From Sphingobacterium sp. xlx-96 (lineage in GTDB: Bacteria > Bacteroidota > Bacteroidia > Sphingobacteriales > Sphingobacteriaceae): a stretch of 64,000 bases of DNA. Below, one piece after another: positions 10,168 to 17,894 of this stretch. Every line of letters begins with the position of its first letter. Position 1 is the stretch's first letter. Location: contig NZ_WFKM01000015.1 in assembly GCF_011007365.1 (NCBI RefSeq), positions 87,174 through 151,173 of the forward strand, written 5' to 3'. Below the pieces are notes generated by a model, which was not told the DNA's origin, searched no databases, and saw nothing but the letters and a program-made list of their open reading frames with translations. The position numbers were made by a program, and so were the translations under genes.

Positions 10168-12348
10168 ATGATAATAAGACACTTTCAAATTAAATTAATC
10201 ACGATACTGGGTTGTATACTTTGCTCTACAGCGCTATTTGCACAAAGTTATCAAAAAAATGACTGGCAGCTAGCACAGACTGGGAGTCATGTCGCACAGA
10301 TACAAATCAAAGGTAGCCAAATAATATTACAAAATGGGTTGGTACGCAGATCGTTCAACATAGCGCCTAATGCATACTGTTTTGACTACACCAATCTAAT
10401 CACTGGACAGCAATTACTTCGGGCGGTACAGCCCGAAGCTCAAATCCAGCTCAATGGTCACTGGTACAATGTTGGTGGGGCACATGGACAGAAAGAAAAA
10501 GCGTACCTCCGTCCGGAATGGATGAAAGATTTTAAGGCTCATCAGAAAGATTTCAGCTATGTCAAACATGAAATCAGTGACCTATCTCCCCTACTCCCTT
10601 GGGATGGTGATCGATGGTGGGCTATGCGTAAAAATGCAGGAACAGGCAAGGTACTAACACTAACATTCGCTCCTCCCGCAGACGCAAAGCTTACAGCTAT
10701 AGAATTAAGGGTACACTATGCTATATATGATGATCTACCATTGCTTTCCAAATGGGTGACACTGTCTAACAATGGCAAAGAGTCCATACAGATCAACCAG
10801 GTGATTCATGAGAAGCTAGCACTCGTAGAAGAAGAAAGCGCTGTAGTCGGTTCGCTCCAAGACATGCGCAAACAGCAAGGTATTTATATCGAGAGCAATT
10901 TTGCTTTTAATAATGCTATGCGCTATCACCTTAGTGATCAATCACTGCACTGGAACACTGACTCGACGTATACATCACAGGTCAATTATGCATATACGAC
11001 ACCTGCCATCCTAGAAATATATCCTAAAAAAGGGGTTGGCATAAAGATCTCCACGGGAGAGAACTTTACATCCATTCGTTCTTGGGAACTCCTTATGGAT
11101 AGCTATGACCGCGAAAGACGGGGGCTTGCTATACGCAAAATGTACAGAGCAATCGCACCATGGACGACTGCAAATCCTATTTTCATGCATTTGGTAAGTC
11201 GTAACGATGATCAGGTTTATACAGCCATAGATCAATGTGCAGCCACGGGATATGAAGCCCTTATTCTAAGTTTTGGAAGTCACGTAAATATGGAAGATAC
11301 GACCGCACAGAACCTATCCAACTTAAAGAAAATTGCAGACTATGCCCATAGCAAAAATATTAAGATCGGCACATATTCACTCTTTAGCTCCCGCAAGATC
11401 AGTGAAGACGACGACATTATTAATCCAAAAACAGGTAAGACTGGAGGGACTTTTTTTAACAATGCTCCTTGCTTCGGTTCTCACTGGGGAATTGGCTATG
11501 CACAACGCATAAAGACATTTTTTGAAAAAACAGGGTTTGATATATGGGAAAATGATGGTCCCTTTCCGGGGGATCAGTGCGCCTCGACGTCGCATCCTGG
11601 ACATCATGGTCTTGAAGACAGCCAATGGACCCAATTCAACATGCAGAAGGAGCTGTATCACTGGCTCAATGCAAGAGGTGTATACATCAACTCTCCGGAT
11701 TGGTATTTTCTAGACGGCGCAAATAAAACAGGACTTGGCTACCGTGAAGTGAATTTTTCTTTACCTCGTGAGAACCAACGGATATTGAACAGACAAAATA
11801 TTTACGACGCATTGTGGGAACAAACCCCGTCAATGGGCTGGGGATTCGTACCGTTAACGGCCTATCAAGGTGGAGGGAAAGAGGCTATCTTAGAACCATT
11901 GAACGATCACCTGGAAGATTACAAGCAATTAATGATGCAATATTACGGTGCAGGTGTGCAAGCTTGTTATCGAGGACCACGATTATATGATACTGAAGCG
12001 ACAAAACAAGTGGTTACAGAAGTGATAAGATGGTACAAGGACCATAGAAGAATATTAAACTCTGATATCATTCACCTAAGACGAGCTGATGGCCGTGATT
12101 GGGATGGCTTTTTGCATGTCAACGCGCTGGAAAAAACACACAAAGCCCTGGGGATGTTATTCAACCCATTAAAAACTCCAATCAGCCGAACTGTGGAGAT
12201 CCCTTTGTACTACACAGGCCTCACTAAGGTAGCAACCCTTAAGGTGGATGGAGATAAAGTCGAAAAATTAGAACTGGATCGCTTTTTCAAAGCACAGTAC
12301 ACATTTACTATACCAGCGGAAAGCTATACATGGTTTACTATTGAATAA
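10168..12348 (+). CDS. Secreted glycoside-hydrolase-like protein, possibly clan GH-D (alpha-galactosidase related)
   Basis: The 726-residue product has a type I signal peptide ending near ALFAQ (about residue 26). The N-terminal ~300 residues look like a beta-sandwich supporting domain; the middle (about 340-600) has a TIM-barrel pattern. The segment GFDIWENDGPFPGDQCAS, followed by TSHPGHHGLEDSQW, resembles the active-site surroundings of melibiase-like enzymes, but I could not assign catalytic residues with certainty. The C-terminus (about 650-726) looks like a small beta domain. It is the last gene of the SusCD locus and ends before a bidirectional terminator. It is the only candidate enzyme visible in the locus. 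It could belong to an uncharacterised glycosidase family. Confidence 0.65.
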   Translation: MIIRHFQIKLITILGCILCSTALFAQSYQKNDWQLAQTGSHVAQIQIKGSQIILQNGLVRRSFNIAPNAYCFDYTNLITGQQLLRAVQPEAQIQLNGHWYNVGGAHGQKEKAYLRPEWMKDFKAHQKDFSYVKHEISDLSPLLPWDGDRWWAMRKNAGTGKVLTLTFAPPADAKLTAIELRVHYAIYDDLPLLSKWVTLSNNGKESIQINQVIHEKLALVEEESAVVGSLQDMRKQQGIYIESNFAFNNAMRYHLSDQSLHWNTDSTYTSQVNYAYTTPAILEIYPKKGVGIKISTGENFTSIRSWELLMDSYDRERRGLAIRKMYRAIAPWTTANPIFMHLVSRNDDQVYTAIDQCAATGYEALILSFGSHVNMEDTTAQNLSNLKKIADYAHSKNIKIGTYSLFSSRKISEDDDIINPKTGKTGGTFFNNAPCFGSHWGIGYAQRIKTFFEKTGFDIWENDGPFPGDQCASTSHPGHHGLEDSQWTQFNMQKELYHWLNARGVYINSPDWYFLDGANKTGLGYREVNFSLPRENQRILNRQNIYDALWEQTPSMGWGFVPLTAYQGGGKEAILEPLNDHLEDYKQLMMQYYGAGVQACYRGPRLYDTEATKQVVTEVIRWYKDHRRILNSDIIHLRRADGRDWDGFLHVNALEKTHKALGMLFNPLKTPISRTVEIPLYYTGLTKVATLKVDGDKVEKLELDRFFKAQYTFTIPAESYTWFTIE

Positions 12349-12371
12349 CGTATTAAACAGTAAAGATAATA

Positions 12372-12408
12372 AAAACACCAAGGTCATCAAGTTGGATCTT
12401 GGTGTTTT
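12372..12408. terminator. Bidirectional terminator between convergent genes
   Basis: Arms AAAACACCAAG (12372-12382) and CTTGGTGTTTT (12398-12408) pair perfectly, with A/T runs at both ends, so it can stop transcription from the SusCD locus and from the convergent NlpC/P60 gene. It overlaps the last codons of the latter. Confidence 0.8.
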
Positions 12409-12970
12409 AAACGCTCGGCGTGCCGCAACGTTTAAAATATTTATAATACCATACGTCTTTAAGATTGGAGATGACGACACCTTGTTTGGTAGATACATGT
12501 ACAAATTTTCCATTGTGTAAATAAACGCCAACATGATCTATATCTCTCCCTCCAAACGAAAAAAACACCAGATCTCCTTCTTTGAGTTGGTCATCATACT
12601 TCCGTTTGATATGCTCGGCCATATCCCGAGATGTGCGCGGTAGATCTTTGCGATATACTTCATTATAGACCATTCCTACAAAAGCTGAACAATCGATGCC
12701 TGAACGTGTAAGTCCTCCCATACGATGTGGGCTGCCCATCCAATCATCAATAAAGGAATAAAGATCTGCATTCATACCCCGAGCATCTGTACCGAGCAGC
12801 TCTGCGTAGTAAGCAGTAAGATTACCCTTATTTTTTTTATTTGTTGGATTGCTAGTCCCTGTTGTCGGTTTATGCTCCTTGCTGTACAAAGTTTTCTTCC
12901 TGGCCCCACAGGATGTAAAAATGAGCGATACGAGGAGCAGCAATATAAATAAGTGTTTCGTTAGTGTCAT
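12407..12970 (-). CDS. NlpC/P60-family cell-wall peptidase lipoprotein
   Basis: The 187-residue protein has a lipoprotein signal with lipobox LIFTSC-GA near residue 21. The NlpC/P60 domain occupies about 70-185 with catalytic cysteine in SGIDCSAFVGMVY, catalytic histidine in RDIDHVGVYL and the third polar residue in FVHVS. It probably cleaves peptidoglycan stem peptides from an outer-membrane-anchored position. A strong Shine-Dalgarno GGAGGA (12982-12977) sits 6 bases before the ATG, which is notable because most genes here lack one. It is a single gene, convergent with the SusCD locus. Confidence 0.94.
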   Translation of the reverse strand: MTLTKHLFILLLLVSLIFTSCGARKKTLYSKEHKPTTGTSNPTNKKNKGNLTAYYAELLGTDARGMNADLYSFIDDWMGSPHRMGGLTRSGIDCSAFVGMVYNEVYRKDLPRTSRDMAEHIKRKYDDQLKEGDLVFFSFGGRDIDHVGVYLHNGKFVHVSTKQGVVISNLKDVWYYKYFKRCGTPSV

Positions 12971-13152
12971 AGTATATCCTCCTATTTACACGAATATAGT
13001 CGCTCACAATAATACCATAAAACAGATAGTTTTCCACATTTGTGATTTAAACATGACCTATTTCAAACATAACTCAGCGCTCGTCTCATGAACTAGCCAA
13101 AATACATCAAATCCTTTTGTACAAACAACTGTAATTCCAGAACATTTTACAC

Positions 13153-13160
13153 TAAATTTG
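13153..13160 (+). promoter_or_regulatory. -7 promoter element immediately before a start codon
   Basis: TAAATTTG fits TAnnTTTG and ends 5 bases before the ATG at 13166, so the transcript would be leaderless or nearly so. No TTG is found at the standard distance upstream. Confidence 0.5.
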
Positions 13161-13165
13161 TAAAC

Positions 13166-14065
13166 ATGAAAAACGCACTCAACCAGTGGTTATTCGTACC
13201 GCTAGGCATCCTATCGTTAAGCTTATACACCGGCTGTAACAGCACCCAACCACAGGAGAGCAAAAGTACGCAGGGCCAAGACAGCGTAGCCCAGCCAACG
13301 ATAGAAAGCACAATGGAAGACACACTCTCCTATCGTGACGTTGGCTTTGGTCTATTCAATAATTTGCGCAACCAAATTATCTTGATCGATGATGAAGAAC
13401 GGCCTGCAGACAAAAAGAAACTCAAGCATGCTTGGGTCAATGCGCAATCCTATAAATTAGAATTTACTAAAACCCAAAAAGAAGGGAACACGTATAATGG
13501 AAGACAAACACCTGATAATTTTGACAACATCCCAGGTGCCGTTTTCACACTTACGGAACAGGCAAAACCAGATGAAGCGTATGTCCTACTTTGTAGCGAT
13601 GTATTTTTGAAAAACAGAAAGCCACTTACGATCAAAAACAACTTTGCAGATGCTTCGAGCAGTAGCGTAACCTCCGAGTTGAAAAAAACATACAACAGAT
13701 CCATAACAAATGCTAAACTGATAGCGACGACATCACAAAAGGACAGTGTCTTCTTAATGCAATTAGCCCCCGTTGCAGATAGCCTGACTGTCGTACTCGT
13801 AGCCAAAACAAATGCTACATCAACATTGTTTATTCAGGAATTTAATGCCGAATATAATGAAATGAGTACCTGGCGTGTGGATGATGGAGGCGAATTCCCT
13901 ATGGAAGATTTCACCATCCTAAATGCTTTTGAGCACTATGGTAAAATAGAGTTGGCAACCTCATTCCCGGGCGCCGAAGGCGGCAACTTATCATTCATTG
14001 CCCCGGACGCTCAAAACAGGTATCAGTACATTAAAGAAGCATATGTATATTGGTCTCCATTGTAA
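13166..14065 (+). CDS. Lipoprotein of unknown function
   Basis: The 299-residue protein begins with a lipoprotein signal, lipobox SLYTGC-NS near residue 24, followed by a Ser/Thr/Gln-rich linker. The rest (about 50-299) has no motif that I recognise; it is rich in beta-forming segments and has no further membrane span. It is followed 80 bases later by an ECF sigma gene in the same orientation, but there is no overlap to prove co-transcription. Likely periplasmic or outer-membrane-anchored. Function unknown. Confidence 0.8.
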   Translation: MKNALNQWLFVPLGILSLSLYTGCNSTQPQESKSTQGQDSVAQPTIESTMEDTLSYRDVGFGLFNNLRNQIILIDDEERPADKKKLKHAWVNAQSYKLEFTKTQKEGNTYNGRQTPDNFDNIPGAVFTLTEQAKPDEAYVLLCSDVFLKNRKPLTIKNNFADASSSSVTSELKKTYNRSITNAKLIATTSQKDSVFLMQLAPVADSLTVVLVAKTNATSTLFIQEFNAEYNEMSTWRVDDGGEFPMEDFTILNAFEHYGKIELATSFPGAEGGNLSFIAPDAQNRYQYIKEAYVYWSPL

Positions 14066-14145
14066 ATAAGATGGGGCAAAAAGCCTAATTTTAACATTAA
14101 ATAACTGATACTCTGAAAAAAAAGCACTAATTTGAGCGCAATTTT

Positions 14146-14718
14146 ATGAAACTGTACAATCCTGCCTTTCCTCCGAACGAAGAAGACACTGTCTTATTGA
14201 GACGGTATCTTCAGGCTAATGATATGGAAGCGTTGGGCATTTTGTACAGCAAGCATGCCGAAATGGTATACTACGTATGCTTACGCTACTTCAAAGACGA
14301 GGAAAAAAGCAAAGACAGTGTGATGCAAATCTTTGAAGAATTGATAACCAAAATTAAAAAACAGGATATTGCAAGTTTTCCGAAATGGCTATATGTGGTA
14401 AGCAAAAACTACTGCTTAATGGATCTGCGATCAAAAAAAGGCAAATTAGAAATTTCTGTGGACGAATTTGTGGAATTTCCCACGAATATGCATCAGGAAG
14501 AAAGCTATGCTGAAAAAGAAGGAAGGCTGTCTTTATTGGAACATTGCATAGAAAAGCTTCCGGAAAAGCAAAAGGTAACCGTGGATCTTTTTTTTATCAA
14601 CGAGCATTGTTACAAAGAAGTCGCGCAAATAACAGGGTATAGCATGAATGAAGTGAAAAGCTACATTCAGAACGGAAAAAGAAATTTAAAAAACTGTATG
14701 GATAAAACCAATGCGTAA
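14146..14718 (+). CDS. ECF-type RNA polymerase sigma factor
   Basis: The 190-residue product has sigma region 2 (about 20-90, with MVYYVCLRYFKDEEKSKDSV and FPKWLYVVSKNYCLMDLRS) and a region 4 helix-turn-helix (about 130-180, LPEKQKVTVDLFFINEH, then YKEVAQITGYSMNEVKSYI). It overlaps the next gene by 8 bases (ATGCGTAA), so the two are translationally coupled and the partner is probably its anti-sigma factor. Compared with the FecI-like gene at 3404 it is a different ECF type and has no receptor gene next to it. Confidence 0.88.
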   Translation: MKLYNPAFPPNEEDTVLLRRYLQANDMEALGILYSKHAEMVYYVCLRYFKDEEKSKDSVMQIFEELITKIKKQDIASFPKWLYVVSKNYCLMDLRSKKGKLEISVDEFVEFPTNMHQEESYAEKEGRLSLLEHCIEKLPEKQKVTVDLFFINEHCYKEVAQITGYSMNEVKSYIQNGKRNLKNCMDKTNA

Positions 14719-16030
14719 ATTCACTTTCGATATGGACCAACTACGCAAGTATGTTAATGGCGAATTATCTGCACGAGAAATGCACGAAATAGAACGTGCT
14801 GCTCATGAGGATGAGATGCTGATGGATATACTTATGGGAATGGAAATAGAGAAAGAACACGGATCGGATCCTATACTACTACACAGCATCCGCCAACAGA
14901 TTGATCAGCGCACGCAACAACAAAGTCTTAAACGCCCCATATGGTACAATCGATATCTCCAGATTGCTGCTTCAATAATATTGCTAGCTACCGTAGGAAT
15001 TTTGTTCTGGAACCAACAGAACAACACCCCTAAAACAGAGCAAGCTATGGCAAGTAAGGCCCCTGAATCAATAAGTGCTCCTACTCAGGCTGACATTCTA
15101 GAAGCTACAGCAAATGACAGCACCAACCAGGTGTTGTCCCATGTAACACCACAGCCCTCAACAACGCATCCGGAAAACAGACAGAGCGAAGAACAAGCGT
15201 CTTCAGGAAATAGATCGCTCACGCCCCATGAAAAACATATACTAGCGTATACGCCGGTGGAAAAAAATGTGGAGCTTTCGCAAGATATAGCTGAAACGTT
15301 AAACTTAGGACATCCAAAACACGAGAGTGATGTGATTATGATCAACACAGAAGCTACAGATAAATCAAACTTATTGGCGTCCAACTCTAGAAGGCAGCTT
15401 CAGTCTAAAGTCCCTGACGCTCGGGTAAGTGTTAACCCAAATAATACGCCATCAGCAGCACAGATGAGAGCAAGGCTCAGTAATATGGGCTTAGATCCAC
15501 AAACCAGCTTTATATTGGGTCAGGTTATTGATCAACAATCTAGACAACCCCTGGCTGGAGCTGCTGTAAAAGATCTGCAAAACGACAATGTGGTAGTCAC
15601 CGATGCAGAGGGGCGTTTTGCGTATGCTGCAAACAGCAAAAAAAATCTGGAAATCAATGCTAATGGCTACAATGCAAGGGAAATTGCTGCTGAAAGTGGC
15701 GAACAAACTATCTTACTATCCCCAAAAGAAAATAGATCGGAAGAGGTGGATGCCAGTGGTGCAGCAAAAATCAACAAGAGCATACCTTCTGTCGGATGGG
15801 AAAAATACCTAGCTTATTTTCATGAAGAACTTGCAAAACACACTAGTACCAACTACACTTTTAATATCCAAATGGAATTGGATAAGAAGGGTACTCCGAT
15901 TCGCATCTCTGTATTGAAGTCTTCTGACAAAACGTTAAATTCAAAAGTAATCTCATTAGTAGAAAAGGGGCCATCTTGGAAAAGAGGAACCGATTGGAAA
16001 AACATTTATCTGCAAATAAAATCTCTATAA
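14711..16030 (+). CDS. Anti-sigma-like membrane protein with CarboxypepD_reg and TonB-C-like domains
   Basis: The 439-residue protein starts inside the last codons of the sigma gene. The N-terminal ~80 residues are cytoplasmic and resemble anti-sigma regions (YVNGELSAREMHEIERAA). One membrane segment follows (about 83-102, YLQIAASIILLATVGILFW). Then comes a long Ser/Thr/Gln-rich periplasmic linker, a CarboxypepD_reg-like beta-sandwich (about 265-340, GQVIDQQSRQPLAGAAVKD) and a last ~90 residues with a pattern like the TonB C-terminal domain (FNIQMELDKKGTPIRISVL and PSWKRGTDWKNIYLQI). The latter two assignments are by pattern only. It probably restrains the sigma factor and senses something in the periplasm. 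The convergent neighbour is a true TonB gene. Confidence 0.8.
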   Translation: MRKFTFDMDQLRKYVNGELSAREMHEIERAAHEDEMLMDILMGMEIEKEHGSDPILLHSIRQQIDQRTQQQSLKRPIWYNRYLQIAASIILLATVGILFWNQQNNTPKTEQAMASKAPESISAPTQADILEATANDSTNQVLSHVTPQPSTTHPENRQSEEQASSGNRSLTPHEKHILAYTPVEKNVELSQDIAETLNLGHPKHESDVIMINTEATDKSNLLASNSRRQLQSKVPDARVSVNPNNTPSAAQMRARLSNMGLDPQTSFILGQVIDQQSRQPLAGAAVKDLQNDNVVVTDAEGRFAYAANSKKNLEINANGYNAREIAAESGEQTILLSPKENRSEEVDASGAAKINKSIPSVGWEKYLAYFHEELAKHTSTNYTFNIQMELDKKGTPIRISVLKSSDKTLNSKVISLVEKGPSWKRGTDWKNIYLQIKSL

Positions 16031-16043
16031 ATATTTCTCAGAA

Positions 16044-16092
16044 GTCATTTCGAACGAGAGATAACAAATTGAAATCTATTATTCGAAATGAC
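16044..16092. repeat. REP-like inverted repeat between convergent genes
   Basis: Arms GTCATTTCGAA (16044-16054) and TTCGAAATGAC (16082-16092) are perfect complements of 11 bases separated by 27 bases. The motif GTCATTTCGAAC resembles short interspersed palindromes I recall from Bacteroidota genomes. Only one copy is visible in this window. It lies between the 3' ends of the anti-sigma-like gene and tonB. Confidence 0.55.
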
Positions 16093-16101
16093 AATCGATT
16101 A

Positions 16102-16980
16102 TTATTGCTGAATCGTACTAAGCCGAATCGGCAAGGTGTAAGCAACCCGAACAGGAATACCATTTTGGATACCGGGGCTCCATTTCTTCGCTTTTTTCAA
16201 CAGTTTTATAGCCTGATCTCCTGTACCGAATCCCAAATCTCTAATCACCTCAAAGGAACTCAGTCCGCCATCTTTCTCAACGACAAAAGAAACCTGTATC
16301 ACACCAGCAGCCTCATTGTCTACAGCTGCCGATGGGAACTGATAATTAACAGCCACCCAATCCACAAACGCTTTCATTCCTCCTGGGGGCATGGGCATTA
16401 TTTCTACCGATGTAAATGTACCATTCTTACCACCACCACCTGTCACATCTCCTATAGAACGGCCAACGGAAGCCCCTTCTCGCTTTTCCTTGCCAAACGT
16501 CCCCTTAGGAATCAAGGTACCACCTTTTTCACCCTTAATAGAAATAGCCGCAATCATCTTCTTGGGCGCTAAGGTCTCTAACGTAGCGATCACATCTTCT
16601 TTGACAGACGCTGCATCTGTAGGATTTATTTCTGTAAACTTTACCAGATCGACAGCTGGTACATCCTGTGATACCTGTTGTACGTCGCCTTCCGGCTCCT
16701 TAGGCCTGACAATCTCTTCCTCCAATGGCAAGGAATCATCAACCTCCACAACAGTCAGGCTCATAGTAGCTGTTGGCTGATTCGACATGTTTTCCGACGT
16801 AGGCTCAATGAAAGATAGCCCACACAGAGCAGCAACTATCAATACAACCCCACCTAATGAAATCTGGATCGCTTTCTCTCCAAAAAGTCTTAACTGATAG
16901 GCTCCATAAGCTTTGTTCCGACCAACAAAAACGACATCCATCCATTCTTTGTTGAAAATAACTGACTCTGAAAATAGCAT
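16102..16980 (-). CDS. Energy transducer TonB
   Basis: The 292-residue protein has a cytoplasmic N-terminus with the Bacteroidota motif FVGRNKAYGAYQLR, one membrane span (about 34-54), an acidic, proline-containing periplasmic linker and a C-terminal TonB domain (about 200-290: FPSAAVDNEAAGVIQVSFVV, WSPGIQNGIPVRVAYTLPI). It would pass proton-motive energy from ExbB/ExbD, absent from this window, to receptors such as the SusC-like and copper receptors here. It is the downstream gene after a 37-codon membrane protein on the same strand. Confidence 0.93.
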   Translation of the reverse strand: MLFSESVIFNKEWMDVVFVGRNKAYGAYQLRLFGEKAIQISLGGVVLIVAALCGLSFIEPTSENMSNQPTATMSLTVVEVDDSLPLEEEIVRPKEPEGDVQQVSQDVPAVDLVKFTEINPTDAASVKEDVIATLETLAPKKMIAAISIKGEKGGTLIPKGTFGKEKREGASVGRSIGDVTGGGGKNGTFTSVEIMPMPPGGMKAFVDWVAVNYQFPSAAVDNEAAGVIQVSFVVEKDGGLSSFEVIRDLGFGTGDQAIKLLKKAKKWSPGIQNGIPVRVAYTLPIRLSTIQQ

Positions 16981-17088
16981 AGCAATAAAATTAAAGGTTT
17001 ATAAAGCTGTTTAATGCTATGATGCCCCCCTCTCGCTTTTTCCATAAAAAATTTCTCAAGGGTCCTCCCTAAGAGGGAAATCTGTCAA

Positions 17089-17202
17089 TTATTGGACACG
17101 CGACATAAACTTGGTATACACTTTAAGCAATAAAAGAGCTGCTAAAACTAGCCCCACAATACCGGCTATGGCCACCAGTGGCTGATCAAAAAAATCTATC
17201 AT
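17089..17202 (-). CDS. Small single-span membrane protein, 37 residues
   Basis: An ATG at 17202 opens a 37-codon frame ending with TAA at 17089. The product begins MIDFFDQPLV, continues with about 20 hydrophobic residues (AIAGIVGLVLAALLLL) and ends in a positively charged tail KVYTKFMSRVQ. That is a clean single-pass membrane protein with a positive end likely inside. It lies 109 bases upstream of tonB in the same orientation. A 10-base palindrome GTTAGCTAAC (17218-17227) sits 15 bases upstream of the start. The family is not recognised; the composition makes it more than a random frame, but conservation is untested. Confidence 0.55.
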   Translation of the reverse strand: MIDFFDQPLVAIAGIVGLVLAALLLLKVYTKFMSRVQ

Positions 17203-17217
17203 AATAATTAGTTAAAG

Positions 17218-17227
17218 GTTAGCTAAC
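17218..17227. promoter_or_regulatory. Short palindrome in a divergent intergenic region
   Basis: GTTAGCTAAC is a perfect 10-base palindrome between the leftward small membrane protein and the rightward HYC_CC_PP gene. It could be half of an operator, but a palindrome this short can occur by chance. Confidence 0.25.
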
Positions 17228-17283
17228 ACCAAGATAACAATAATGTTGCAAGTATATCGTATTTTTTATCATTTATTTTACTT

Positions 17284-17291
17284 TATATTTG
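17284..17291 (+). promoter_or_regulatory. -7 promoter element before the HYC_CC_PP gene
   Basis: TATATTTG matches TAnnTTTG and ends 6 bases before the ATG at 17298. This argues that the in-frame TTG at 17289 is promoter sequence, not a start, and that the mRNA is leaderless or almost so. Confidence 0.5.
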
Positions 17292-17297
17292 CCAGCG

Positions 17298-17723
17298 ATG
17301 AAAAGATTTCTAGCCGTATTAATATGTATGATCTACACCACTGTTTCTTTCGGGGGCTCGGTGTACATGCATCATTGCTGTGGAGGGACATCAATTAGTA
17401 TCTACGAAAAAGCAGGGCATGACGCGTGCCCACTATGCGCAAAACAAGAAGAGCAAAAACCCGGCTCAGAGCACCAAAAGACATGTTCCGATGGCAAATG
17501 CAGCGATATTGAGATTAAAATCGATCAGCTGGCTAATAAACTATTTTCTGGACAATCACATTTTTCGGTGCATTTTGCCCCCTTTATCCTGACAAGGCTT
17601 TGGATTAATTCGAAACCAGTGGCGTCGGAAAAGGAAAAAGAAAAGCTTCCTCTAAAAAATAGCTTTGTCTGTGCAAACTCCTCTCCACCGACTTTTCTAT
17701 TGAATTGTATTTTTAGGATTTAG
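17298..17723 (+). CDS. HYC_CC_PP-family exported cysteine/histidine-rich protein
   Basis: The 141-residue protein has an N-terminal hydrophobic signal (MKRFLAVLICMIYTTVSFG) followed by YMHHCCGG, a CPLC motif, a CSDGKC motif and a C-terminal SPP. This order fits the HYC_CC_PP family known from Bacteroidota, usually found beside metal-transport genes. The many Cys and His residues suggest periplasmic copper binding, which is inference. The start at 17298 is favoured over the TTG at 17289 because that TTG belongs to the -7 element. The next gene is a TonB receptor with an HMA domain in the same orientation, 171 bases on. Confidence 0.75.
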   Translation: MKRFLAVLICMIYTTVSFGGSVYMHHCCGGTSISIYEKAGHDACPLCAKQEEQKPGSEHQKTCSDGKCSDIEIKIDQLANKLFSGQSHFSVHFAPFILTRLWINSKPVASEKEKEKLPLKNSFVCANSSPPTFLLNCIFRI

Positions 17724-17894
17724 AATAGAATCTTCAGATGGCAATATTAAGCATCAATAGTCATGCTTTATAATTTCGTCACTTAAGAGAATCTATATGG
17801 ATTATTCATGTTCAAAAAATCAACTACATGGATATATTCAGCCTCTATATTTCGAGGTAATCTAATGGCTATAAAAGTCCAACTAAATACATAT

